Shown here piece by piece: positions 1 through 6,313 of a DNA stretch of 8,539 bases. Below the pieces are notes generated by a model. It did not search any database. It worked only from the letters and a program-made list of their open reading frames with translations, and was not told where the DNA came from. Both the position numbers and the translations under genes were made by a program. Source of the stretch: JAKIWV01 sp049800095 (lineage in GTDB: Archaea > Thermoplasmatota > Thermoplasmata > Lutacidiplasmatales > UBA184). The stretch's first letter is position 1; each line of letters starts with the position of its first letter. The DNA lies in assembly GCA_049800095.1 (NCBI GenBank), contig JBARJD010000091.1, positions 1 through 8,539 of the forward strand, read 5' to 3'.

Positions 1-626
1 CGGGGTATCCGACGTTGTCGCCGTTCACGACCTCCGAACCGAACAACTTCCAGAAGGTGGGGAACCCGCTGTGGACCTCGGACGGCAAGCCGGTCTACTT
101 CTTCTTCGGCTCGGCGGCGTGCCCGTATTGCTCCGCGTCGAGCTGGGCGATGGTAGTAGCGCTCGAGCGATTCGGTTCGTTGACCGGCACGCGGTTCGAT
201 TACTCCAATCCCAGCGATGTCTATCCCAACACGCCGGAGACGGTCCTCGCGAATGCGCAGCTGAGCAGCAACTACATCACGTTCCAGGTCGCGGAGTCGA
301 CCTACACCGGGTCGATCATTCTACCGGGGTTCGGCAACGAGTACCAGAATGCGTACTTCGTGGCGTACGACTCAGGGGGATCCATCCCGTTCGTTGTGGT
401 CGGCGGACAGTACTTCACGGTGGGCACCCTCGTGGACCCGGCGGACCTGGCGGGAATGAGCACGGCGACCGTCCAGAGCTCGATCGCGAGCCAGAGCGGC
501 ACGGCGTGGACCGCCATCTCCCCGGCGGCGGACTGGTTGACCGCGTACATCCTGAAGGTCGACGGGGGCCTGCCGGCGGCGCTCCTGACCGGGAACGTGC
601 TGACGGACTACAACCAGATCAGCTAG
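1..626 (+). CDS. DUF929 thioredoxin-like protein, 5' end cut by window edge
   Basis: Probable extracytoplasmic thiol-disulfide protein of the DUF929 family, known from Sulfolobales and Thermoplasmata. No DUF929 reaction is firmly established to my knowledge, so the redox role is inferred. The reading frame is open to base 3. The first in-frame start is a TTG at 15 without a ribosome site, so the true start, and probably an N-terminal signal or membrane anchor, lies upstream. Counting from that TTG: a beta strand VYFFFG (27-32), then C36-P-Y-C39 (bases 120-131), a thioredoxin-like active site; the family-like YPNTP stretch near residue 70; and SIPF with P125 in the place of the thioredoxin cis-proline. 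The C-terminal third is a helical tail without a clear membrane segment. The VKOR gene begins 9 bp downstream on the same strand, which supports a shared transcript and a redox partnership. Family assignment is firm; function is inference. Confidence 0.85.
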   Translation, partial: GYPTLSPFTTSEPNNFQKVGNPLWTSDGKPVYFFFGSAACPYCSASSWAMVVALERFGSLTGTRFDYSNPSDVYPNTPETVLANAQLSSNYITFQVAESTYTGSIILPGFGNEYQNAYFVAYDSGGSIPFVVVGGQYFTVGTLVDPADLAGMSTATVQSSIASQSGTAWTAISPAADWLTAYILKVDGGLPAALLTGNVLTDYNQIS

Positions 627-635
627 ACGTCTCCC

Positions 636-1109
636 ATGCGGTCCGAAACGCTCCACGCGATCCTTCCGCTGGCGATCGTCGCCGGGCTCGCGTTCTCGCT
701 GTTCGCGGCCGCCGAGTCGCTCGATAAGTCGCTCCAGGGGATCTGCTCGGTCAACGCCATCATCTCTTGCCATCGGGTGGACGCGAGCAACTACACCACC
801 ACGCTCGGGATTCCGGATTACCTGCTCGGCATTGTGGGATTTGTCGTGCTCTTCGTGCTCGATGTCCGGGTCTATCGTCTCGGTCGTGGACGCTGGCTGG
901 ACGCCCTGGCGGTGGTATCGGCGGTCGGACTCGTCTTCTCCGCGTATCTGGGGTGGCTCGAGGTCGGAAAGATCGGGGCGCTGTGCCTCATCTGTCTCGG
1001 CGCCTATCTGTCGAACGCCGCGGTGCTGATCGCGGCCCTTCTGCTCCGACGGCCGTCCAGCGGCTCCGGGCGATCGGCCCGGCCGGCGGCCGGCGCCGAC
1101 GTCGGCTAG
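636..1109 (+). CDS. VKOR family disulfide-forming membrane protein
   Basis: Vitamin K epoxide reductase homologue. Prokaryotic VKORs take electrons from a thioredoxin-like partner and pass them to a membrane quinone, so that new disulfides form outside the cytoplasm, as DsbB does. The 157 residues contain about four hydrophobic segments (roughly 7-26, 59-76, 90-107, 115-137). The loop cysteines C37 and C45 and the active-site pair C117-L-I-C120 (bases 984-995) are all present, as is the LGIPDYLLG segment typical after the first loop. The ATG at 636 lies 9 bp after the DUF929 stop and has no clear Shine-Dalgarno sequence. There is no fused thioredoxin domain, unlike many bacterial VKORs; the separate CPYC protein immediately upstream would fill that role. 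The C-terminal 20 residues are polar, Arg/Ala/Gly-rich and probably not functional core. Confidence 0.9.
   Translation: MRSETLHAILPLAIVAGLAFSLFAAAESLDKSLQGICSVNAIISCHRVDASNYTTTLGIPDYLLGIVGFVVLFVLDVRVYRLGRGRWLDALAVVSAVGLVFSAYLGWLEVGKIGALCLICLGAYLSNAAVLIAALLLRRPSSGSGRSARPAAGADVG
1095..1106. repeat. Perfect 12-bp palindrome abutting the VKOR stop codon
   Basis: GCCGACGTCGGC is a perfect inverted repeat with no spacer. It ends exactly where the VKOR TAG stop (1107-1109) begins, in the gap between two convergent genes. It could fold at the 3' end of either transcript or bind a dimeric protein. No T-rich tract follows in either direction, and GC-rich coding DNA produces such palindromes by chance, so function is doubtful. 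Confidence 0.3.
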
Positions 1110-1119
1110 AAGACTCGAT

Positions 1120-1851
1120 TCAGTGCGACGCCCGGTGGAACGAGTGAGGGGACTCCTTCTTCCGACGGCTGTCCTCGACCTGGACCCACTCGTTCGCGTG
1201 CACGATCCCGGCCAACTTCTTCGCGAACTGGTCGAGGTGGTCCCCGCGGATACCCACGACCATCCGGTTCTCTCCCATCTCCGTGTAGATCCGGGAGCCG
1301 GTGCATCCCATCGAGACCGCCACGCGGGCTCCGTTGTTCATGATCGGCATGATCGCGCACATCGGACGCCCATTCATCGGAACCGGCTGGGCGTCGGCGC
1401 CGGCGCCCGCGGTTTCGAGGGCCAGCATCGCGGAATCCGGCTTGGCGAAGAGGAGCACGCTGGTCGGGGCCATCGGTAACGACCCGAGCGGTCCATAGGC
1501 GACGTACTTGGGCGCCGTCGCGTTGTGCGGCACATGGGCCTCCTCGCCGGGGTTGAGATAGCCCTCTTTCTGCATCGTCCCGATGGTTCCCATGAGGCGG
1601 GCACCGAGAGTGCCCTCCGGTGGGATTCCCAGGACGAACGCCCCGATCTCGCAGTCCTCGTGCTTGGGCAGGCCGGCGTAGAACGTCTTCTCCGTTCCGA
1701 GAGCGAAGAAGGTGCATACGGAGGGGACGCCCCCGGGGTGTTCCGACACGCCCGCCGGTGGTGAATCCAGGTATGACACCTGCACCGGCGGCAGGTCGAG
1801 GTTCAGGTCCCGGGTCAGCTGCGCCGCGATCTCCTTGAGATGCTCGGTCAT
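1120..1851 (-). CDS. DUF169 family protein of unknown function
   Basis: A 243-residue soluble protein matching the DUF169 family, found in many archaea and anaerobic bacteria without a known reaction. The family pattern is clear: C46-T-F-F near the start of the conserved core, then FYAGLPKHEDCEIGAFVLG (57-75) with C67, and later MGCTGSRIYTEMG (181-193) with C183. C165 is a further cysteine. There is no signal peptide or membrane segment, so it is probably cytoplasmic. The ATG at 1851 is preceded by a weak GGAAG about 5 nt upstream and by a TATA-like box about 34 bp upstream. The gene converges on VKOR with 10 bp between the stop codons and is divergent from the ATP synthase K-E-C unit. Neither neighbour explains its job. 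The last 15 residues are polar and basic and lie beyond the conserved core. Confidence 0.8.
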   Translation of the reverse strand: MTEHLKEIAAQLTRDLNLDLPPVQVSYLDSPPAGVSEHPGGVPSVCTFFALGTEKTFYAGLPKHEDCEIGAFVLGIPPEGTLGARLMGTIGTMQKEGYLNPGEEAHVPHNATAPKYVAYGPLGSLPMAPTSVLLFAKPDSAMLALETAGAGADAQPVPMNGRPMCAIMPIMNNGARVAVSMGCTGSRIYTEMGENRMVVGIRGDHLDQFAKKLAGIVHANEWVQVEDSRRKKESPHSFHRASH

Positions 1852-1880
1852 GGTCTTCCAAGAACCGCAAGGTGGTCCGG

Positions 1881-1889
1881 GTTATAGTC
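1881..1889 (-). promoter_or_regulatory. TATA-like box for the DUF169 gene
   Basis: On the minus strand this reads ACTATAAC, an AT-rich island in very GC-rich DNA. Its centre is about 34 bp from the DUF169 ATG, so a start of transcription about 26 bp downstream would give a leader of under 10 nt. No clear BRE was seen. Position and composition are the only support. Confidence 0.4.
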
Positions 1890-1915
1890 TCCCGGGCCCC
1901 GCGCTACCCCCTCTG

Positions 1916-1941
1916 GGAGGGGCAGTTCCTGCCTCCCCTCC
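1916..1941. other. Imperfect GC-rich hairpin in the divergent promoter region
   Basis: GGAGG and GGCAG (1916-1925) can pair with CTGCC (1929-1933) and CCTCC (1937-1941), with a 3-nt loop TTC and a 3-nt bulge (1934-1936). It lies between the two divergent TATA-like boxes, upstream of both inferred transcription starts. It would therefore act as a DNA site (an operator) rather than an RNA structure, if it acts at all. The remainder of 1852-2015 holds no gene. Confidence 0.2.
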
Positions 1942-1980
1942 ACCGGCGAGAATATGCGTTGATTTGAGCCGGCCCTCGCG

Positions 1981-1988
1981 TTATATAC
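1981..1988 (+). promoter_or_regulatory. TATA box of the atpK-E-C unit
   Basis: TTATATAC is the best archaeal TATA-box match seen in the window and stands out from its GC-rich surroundings. Its centre (about 1984) lies about 31 bp before the K ATG at 2016. With the usual archaeal spacing of 25-27 bp, transcription would begin near 2009-2012, giving a leader of only a few bases. The sequence before the ATG contains no Shine-Dalgarno site, which fits a leaderless or nearly leaderless mRNA. No adenine-rich BRE is visible. Confidence 0.65.
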
Positions 1989-2015
1989 TGCACCCAACTC
2001 GGCGGCCCGGTACTC

Positions 2016-2237
2016 ATGCCGGCAAACCCCGAACTAGCGTTGGCAGCGGGCATCGCAATCGCGGGCGGACTCATCGGAACCGGCATGGCCCAGTCCGGTA
2101 TCGGGGCCGCCGGAATGGGGATTATCGCCGAGAAGCCGGAGAAGTTCGGTCAGGTGCTGTTCTTCTTCGTGATTCCCGAAACGCTGTGGATCATCGGCCT
2201 TGCGCTCGGAATTCTGCTCATCCTGAACGTGTTCTAG
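2016..2237 (+). CDS. atpK: A-type ATP synthase subunit K (c ring proteolipid)
   Basis: Membrane ring subunit that carries the coupling ion past subunit I and so turns the rotor. At 73 residues it is the simple two-helix hairpin form, not a duplicated or triplicated version as in some methanogens. Helix 1 (about 7-36) is the Gly/Ala-rich GxGxG type with Q26. A polar loop follows, EKPEKFG (39-45). Helix 2 (about 46-71) carries V-I-P54-E55-T56, where E55 (bases 2178-2180) is the ion-binding carboxylate. Q26 together with P-E-T resembles the ligand set of sodium-binding c subunits, but the coupling ion cannot be settled by sequence alone. The ATG at 2016 follows the TATA box by about 30 bp without a ribosome site. 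It is the first gene of the K-E-C unit; subunit E starts 15 bp after its stop. Confidence 0.95.
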   Translation: MPANPELALAAGIAIAGGLIGTGMAQSGIGAAGMGIIAEKPEKFGQVLFFFVIPETLWIIGLALGILLILNVF

Positions 2238-2252
2238 GGGCGCGGCCCGCCG

Positions 2253-2807
2253 ATGAGCCTCGAGCGTCTCGTCGCCGAGATAGAGAGCCGCGCACAGCAA
2301 CAGGTCGCCAGCGAACAGGCCCGTTTCGAGAAGGAGCAGGCGGAGATCCTGACCGACCGAGCGCGTCGGATCGAAGCGATCCGTTCCGAGGCCCTCCGCC
2401 GGGCAACCCAAGAGGCCGCTCGCGAACGGACCCGTCGCATCGCGGGGGCGCGTCTCGAGGCGAAGAAGCGGGGATACGAGTTCCAAGAAACCCGGACGAA
2501 GGAATTACTCGATTCCGTGAAGACCCAGCTTGCCGAGTACGCGCGGAGCCCGGAGTACGCGAAGCTGCTGAAGCGGATGTACTCCGCCGCCGTCGGCCGG
2601 CTCGGAAAGGACCTCAAGGTCCAAGGCCGGGCGGAGGACGCCCGGATTTTGCGGTCGATCGCGGGCGCCGGATACGACGACACGCCGTTGCCCGTTACCG
2701 GCGGCTTCGTCGCCGAGACGTCGGATGGCACCCGGCGGTTGAACCTCACGTTCGATGAGCTCCTCCGACTCCGGGAGGACGCGCTCCGGTCCCTGCTCCC
2801 GACGTGA
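2253..2807 (+). CDS. atpE: A-type ATP synthase subunit E (peripheral stalk)
   Basis: Subunit E pairs with H as a long coiled coil that holds the A3B3 head against the membrane part. At 184 residues it has the usual length. Residues 1-80 are a highly charged helical stretch rich in Glu, Arg, Gln and Ala, as expected for the stalk coiled coil. The C-terminal half (about 90-184) is a mixed alpha/beta domain that in known structures contacts the top of the head; the segment PVTGGFVAETSDGTRRLNLT (147-166) matches the family's late beta strands. The ATG at 2253 is 15 bp after the K stop, with only a GGGG run near the K stop as a poor ribosome site. Subunit C begins 15 bp after its stop, so K, E and C are almost certainly co-transcribed. 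Confidence 0.93.
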   Translation: MSLERLVAEIESRAQQQVASEQARFEKEQAEILTDRARRIEAIRSEALRRATQEAARERTRRIAGARLEAKKRGYEFQETRTKELLDSVKTQLAEYARSPEYAKLLKRMYSAAVGRLGKDLKVQGRAEDARILRSIAGAGYDDTPLPVTGGFVAETSDGTRRLNLTFDELLRLREDALRSLLPT

Positions 2808-2822
2808 GGGAGAACGCGCCCG

Positions 2823-3902
2823 ATGTCGAGCTCCCCCTACGCGAGCCCATTGGGTCGGATCAAGGCCCAACTGCCTTCGTTCCTCCCCAAGGAGACGTTC
2901 AACACCCTTGCCAACGCGCCCGATGTGGGCGAGATCGCGAAATTGCTCGAACCGACGCCGTACGGCCCGTACCTGGGGCAGGCCGCCTCCACCTACCGGG
3001 GCGCCGACCTGGTCGAGGTGGCCGTGAACCGGTACTTTGTCCAACGGAACCGGATGGGCCTCGAGGTCGCTCCGTTTGCCGGGCGGCCGATCGTCCAGGC
3101 CTACCTGCGACGCTGGGACATCCAGAACGTCGGCGCGATCCTCGCGGCGAAGGTGCAGGGGCGCGTGTTGACGGAAGAGGAGACGTTCCTGGTCTCGCCG
3201 CGCGAGCTCCCGGCGGGCCTGCTCGCGGGTCCGATGGTGCTGGACGACTTCCGCCTCCTGATGCAGGCGCCGACCGTCGAGGCCGTGGTCCAAGGGCTGG
3301 TCAAGTTCGGGTACGGGGCGGTGCTCCTGCCGCTCGTCGAAAACTTCCAGCGGACGAAGGACATTTTCCCGCTGCTCTCCGCCCTGGACCGGTACTACTA
3401 TGCCCAGCTCCTCGAGGCGACGCGGTTCTTCCAGGGGGACGAATGGACGGTTCGACGGTTCATCCAGACCGAGATCGATGGGCGAAACATCCTCCTGCTC
3501 CTCAAGGGCCGGGATGCCGGGTTCGCGCCCGAGGTCGTTTTTCCGAGGTTCCTCGATGGCGGCGAGTTCGGCAAGGCCGCCGCCCAGGATCTGTATTCGA
3601 CGGTGCGGGACGTCTCCGACCTCGTTCCGGCGCTCGAGAGCCGGGCCCCGCGGTTGGCCGACGGCCTCGAACGGTACCGCAGTGACCGGAGCCTGGTCGG
3701 GTTCGAGTCCGCGCTCGCCCGCCAGCGGGCGATCGACCAGCTGAAGCAGCTCCGGTCCTACCCGCTCTCCCTCTCGGTGATCTTCGCGTTCCTGCTGCTC
3801 TCCGAGCTCGAGCGCAACGACCTCCAGCGCATCGTGTACGCGAAGGCCTACGGCGTACCGCGGGAGCAGTTCGAGCCGCTCCTCATCACGCCGTCGCTCT
3901 AA
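2823..3902 (+). CDS. atpC: A-type ATP synthase subunit C (central stalk to c-ring socket)
   Basis: Subunit C (the V-type d homologue) is the funnel-shaped, all-helical adaptor that seats the D/F shaft on the c ring. The 359 residues match the family's usual length of about 350. The start shows the family pattern: YASPLGRIKAQL, then KETFNTLANAPDVGEIAKLL (20-39) and TPYGPYL. The repeated three-helix units follow, and the protein ends in KAYGVPREQFEPLL, matching the usual C-terminus. The ATG at 2823 has a GAGGGAG ribosome-site candidate at 2806-2812, overlapping the end of E, with a 10-nt spacer. It is the last gene of the + strand unit. Subunit F, which usually follows C in methanogens, is absent here: the next gene is subunit I on the opposite strand, with 19 bp between the two stop codons. 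Confidence 0.93.
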   Translation: MSSSPYASPLGRIKAQLPSFLPKETFNTLANAPDVGEIAKLLEPTPYGPYLGQAASTYRGADLVEVAVNRYFVQRNRMGLEVAPFAGRPIVQAYLRRWDIQNVGAILAAKVQGRVLTEEETFLVSPRELPAGLLAGPMVLDDFRLLMQAPTVEAVVQGLVKFGYGAVLLPLVENFQRTKDIFPLLSALDRYYYAQLLEATRFFQGDEWTVRRFIQTEIDGRNILLLLKGRDAGFAPEVVFPRFLDGGEFGKAAAQDLYSTVRDVSDLVPALESRAPRLADGLERYRSDRSLVGFESALARQRAIDQLKQLRSYPLSLSVIFAFLLLSELERNDLQRIVYAKAYGVPREQFEPLLITPSL

Positions 3903-3908
3903 CGGAGC

Positions 3909-3921
3909 CGTGGCCGCCACG
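3909..3921. terminator. Small hairpin between convergent atpC and atpI stops
   Basis: CGTGG-CCG-CCACG is a perfect 5-bp stem with a 3-nt loop. It fills most of the 19 bp between the C stop (3900-3902) and the I stop (3922-3924). Because it is symmetric it could form in both convergent transcripts. There is no T-tract on either side, so it is not a standard archaeal terminator. It might mark 3' ends or be chance. Confidence 0.25.
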
Positions 3922-5925
3922 CTACGGGGGCGGCGGAGGGATGCCCGTTGTCGCGAAGCCGATCGGGGTAGGGACCGTACGGACCCGGCGGCTGCCGAAC
4001 GGACGGAACGGCTTGCCGTTCCCCGTGTAGAACTTCGAGAACGTCTCGACGAAGATCAGCCGGGCCCCTTGGATCCCCGGTTCGAAGACGGCGAGGACGA
4101 CGTTGAACACCTGTCCCCCGACGAGGATGATCGTGCCGAAGATCGCGCCGATCACCACGCTTCCGGCGATGCCCGAATGGTACAGCCCCCCCGCGATGTG
4201 GTTCACAAGGATCGCCACGACGACCGAGGAGAGCAGGATGCCGACGAGCCGGAGGAACGAGAGGATGTGGCTCAGGATCTCGGTGAGCGCCAGAAGGCCT
4301 TGGCCACCCTCGGCGTAGAAGATCGCGGCGACCCCGAAGACGAGGAAGCCGATCTCGATGTCGGTGGCCGGAGCCGTCACGGTCAACGTTCCGAGGAGCC
4401 GCTGGAACGTCTTGCTCACCAGCTGGAGACCGAGGAAGGTGAGGCCCACGGCGATCGAGATACCGGCCAGCCGGGCGACCATCTCCTTCGGGTGGTGGTG
4501 ATAGTAGGCCTTGAGCGCGCCCAGCGTGAATCCCAGGATGACCATCGTGAGACCGATGAAGCCGGCGACGAGGAACAGGTCGCCGAGGTTGCTCCGGACG
4601 TCCCAGTGCGGTCCGGGGAGGGAGATGGTCGGGCCGAAGAACTCGTTCGAGAACCAGCCGAAGAGGATCGCCATGAGGGAGGCGGGGATCAGCGTCCACG
4701 CCAGGGATTGCATGGCCTGGGGCGACATGATCCGCTTCAGGAACCGCTTGAGGAAACCGGGCACGTACTGACGGCCGGGGAATCCCGCGACCATCCAGAG
4801 CGAGAAGCATAGGATCACCAGTCCGTAGCCGATGTCCGAGAGCATGAAGCCGAAGAAGAGCGGGAACGCGAGGGCGAAGAGCCAGGTCGGGTCCCACTCG
4901 TCCGACTGGGGGAGGGCGTAGAACCGGATGAAGAACTCGAACCGCCGGACCCACTTCGGATTGTCGAGGAGCGTGGGCGCCTCCTCGGTCGTCGGCACGC
5001 GGTAGAACACCGTCCGGTCCATTGTCGCCTGCGCGAGCGCCGACTCGAGCTTCGGGAGGGCACGTCGCGGCACCCACCCCTCCAGGGCGAAGACCGTCTC
5101 CCTCGCTCCGATCCGACCGTAGACCTCGAGCTTGCGAGCCTCGATCGTGAGCGCCTCCTCGATCGACGCCACCGGGGCGTACCACTGGGTGGAGAGCCCG
5201 GCGAGCTGTCCCCGGATCTCCGCGAGCCGGGTGTCCAACTCCTCGCGCCGCTTTTCGAGCTCCGGACGCCGCTCGGAGATCGTGCCGGTCATCGGGGGCA
5301 CCGCGGTCAGGACCACGCCCTGTTGCTGCGCGAGCCGGCTGACGCCCTCTGCCTGGTCGGAGTTCACCGCGAGGACGAACCGGACGGTCTCCGGTCCGGG
5401 CGACTCGAGGAAGACCACATCGGCCATCGCCGAGATCTGCGTACGGAGCGGGGCGAAGCTCTCCGCGCGAGCCTCGCCAAAGAAGCCGAGCAGATGCGCC
5501 AGGTGGAGGTAGTCGAGGGGGCCGGTGTAGAACGAGAATCGTTGCAATAGGTCGACCAGGTCCGCGACGGACTTGCGCTCGGTCTGGAGTCGTTCCTCCT
5601 CCCGTTTCAACCCGGTAACAGCGGCCTCGACCGGGATGGCTCGGGCCGCCGCGAGCAGGCCCTCCTGCGTGGGGAACGCTTGCGCGACGATCGGCCCCGT
5701 CGGCGGCAAGGCGCTCTTGATGCCCCGGATCCGGAGCAGCTGGTCGGCCACCTGGCGTTGCACGTCGGGGGTGGCCTCGGCGGGGAAGATCGCGAGGCTC
5801 GGCTTGCTGAGCGGCTCGACCTGGATGACGCCCTGGTCGTGGAGGATCGAGAGAATGGTCTCGCGGTCGGTCTTGAGACCGATCACGCCCACCTTGACCA
5901 TCAGGACCGGTTTCAGGAATCCCAT
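3922..5925 (-). CDS. atpI: A-type ATP synthase subunit I (membrane stator, a-subunit)
   Basis: Subunit I holds the ion half-channels beside the c ring and, through its soluble N-terminal arm, anchors the E/H stalks. The 667 residues are of family length. Residues 1-340 form the cytoplasmic part, with a charged coiled-coil stretch around 215-240. From about 345 there are roughly eight membrane segments, beginning with PLFFGFMLSDIGYGL (355-369). The essential arginine is R559 in SHILSFLRLVGILLSS (552-567; codon 4249-4251). The family's closing motif is RLIFVETFSKFYTGNGKPF (622-640). About 24 residues follow it, ending in five prolines, which is longer than usual. The ATG at 5925 has a strong GGAGG four bases upstream. 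H ends 27 bp before it. This is the last gene of the minus-strand unit. Confidence 0.95.
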   Translation of the reverse strand: MGFLKPVLMVKVGVIGLKTDRETILSILHDQGVIQVEPLSKPSLAIFPAEATPDVQRQVADQLLRIRGIKSALPPTGPIVAQAFPTQEGLLAAARAIPVEAAVTGLKREEERLQTERKSVADLVDLLQRFSFYTGPLDYLHLAHLLGFFGEARAESFAPLRTQISAMADVVFLESPGPETVRFVLAVNSDQAEGVSRLAQQQGVVLTAVPPMTGTISERRPELEKRREELDTRLAEIRGQLAGLSTQWYAPVASIEEALTIEARKLEVYGRIGARETVFALEGWVPRRALPKLESALAQATMDRTVFYRVPTTEEAPTLLDNPKWVRRFEFFIRFYALPQSDEWDPTWLFALAFPLFFGFMLSDIGYGLVILCFSLWMVAGFPGRQYVPGFLKRFLKRIMSPQAMQSLAWTLIPASLMAILFGWFSNEFFGPTISLPGPHWDVRSNLGDLFLVAGFIGLTMVILGFTLGALKAYYHHHPKEMVARLAGISIAVGLTFLGLQLVSKTFQRLLGTLTVTAPATDIEIGFLVFGVAAIFYAEGGQGLLALTEILSHILSFLRLVGILLSSVVVAILVNHIAGGLYHSGIAGSVVIGAIFGTIILVGGQVFNVVLAVFEPGIQGARLIFVETFSKFYTGNGKPFRPFGSRRVRTVPTPIGFATTGIPPPPP

Positions 5926-5929
5926 TGTG

Positions 5930-5934
5930 CCTCC
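5930..5934 (-). promoter_or_regulatory. Strong ribosome binding site for subunit I
   Basis: The minus strand reads CGGAGG, then four bases, then the ATG at 5925. It is the clearest Shine-Dalgarno site in the window and fixes the start of subunit I. The other ATP synthase genes here have weak sites or none that can be recognised. Confidence 0.7.
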
Positions 5935-5952
5935 GTGCGCGTCGGGAGCGAT

Positions 5953-6309
5953 TCAGCTGAACTCGCCGAACAGGACGCCCATGATGTCGGGCCAGACGGG
6001 GGTAAGGTCCGGTAGGCCGGCCTTGGATCGCTGGGCGAGCGTCGCCTCCGCCTCGGCGATGATCCGGCCGGCCTCCGCGTCGGCGTCTTGTTGGGCCCGC
6101 AGGAGCAGCGCCGCGGCCTCCTCCTCGGCCTGGTCTCGGGCGGCCTGGACCCGGGCTTCGCTCTCCGTGCGCAGCTGGGAGAGCGTCCCGTCGACCTTTT
6201 CTCGGACCTTCCGGAGCTGCTCGTTCCCGTCCGTCTCGACCTGCTTCAATCGTTCCAGAGACGCCAGGCTGTCCGGGCTCTCGGTCCCGCGGGCGGGGGG
6301 GGCGGCCAT
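5953..6309 (-). CDS. atpH: A-type ATP synthase subunit H (peripheral stalk)
   Basis: Subunit H forms the right-handed coiled coil with E in the peripheral stalk. The 118 residues are nearly all helical and highly charged from about 15 to 95, with Ala-rich repeats such as EEEAAALLLRAQQDADAEAG (62-81). The end, PDIMGVLFGEFS (107-118), matches the short hydrophobic tail usual for the family. The first dozen residues (Ala/Pro/Gly) are a flexible extension. The ATG at 6309 lies 4 bp after the stop of the small membrane ORF, without a clear ribosome site. In methanogens H is the first gene of the operon, upstream of I. Here H and I keep that pairing, but they follow B, D and the small ORF. The assignment rests on composition, length, end motif and position, since coiled-coil proteins diverge quickly. 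Confidence 0.85.
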   Translation of the reverse strand: MAAPPARGTESPDSLASLERLKQVETDGNEQLRKVREKVDGTLSQLRTESEARVQAARDQAEEEAAALLLRAQQDADAEAGRIIAEAEATLAQRSKAGLPDLTPVWPDIMGVLFGEFS

Positions 6310-6313
6310 GGGT

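Noticed and set aside
1954..1962. Minimal ATG-CGT-TGA open frame upstream of the TATA box of K
   Set aside because: It lies upstream of the inferred transcription start of K, so it could not act as a leader uORF. Two codons carry no other support.
1712..2758. 348-residue plus-strand frame running through the divergent promoter, K and E
   Set aside because: It crosses a promoter and two well-identified genes in another frame, and its product is Arg/Pro-rich noise.
2505..3920. 471-residue open frame on the minus strand across subunit C
   Set aside because: It is antisense to subunits E and C, which have clear family matches. Its product is Arg/Glu/Gly/Pro-rich low-complexity sequence, typical of a GC-rich shadow frame.
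3910..4812. 300-residue open frame on the plus strand opposite subunit I
   Set aside because: The product is nearly all Asp, Glu, Arg and Gly without any fold signature. It is the antisense image of the membrane helices of subunit I.
3899..5185. 428-residue minus-strand frame overlapping subunit I
   Set aside because: A frame-shifted shadow of subunit I, Arg/Pro/Gly-rich and without motifs.
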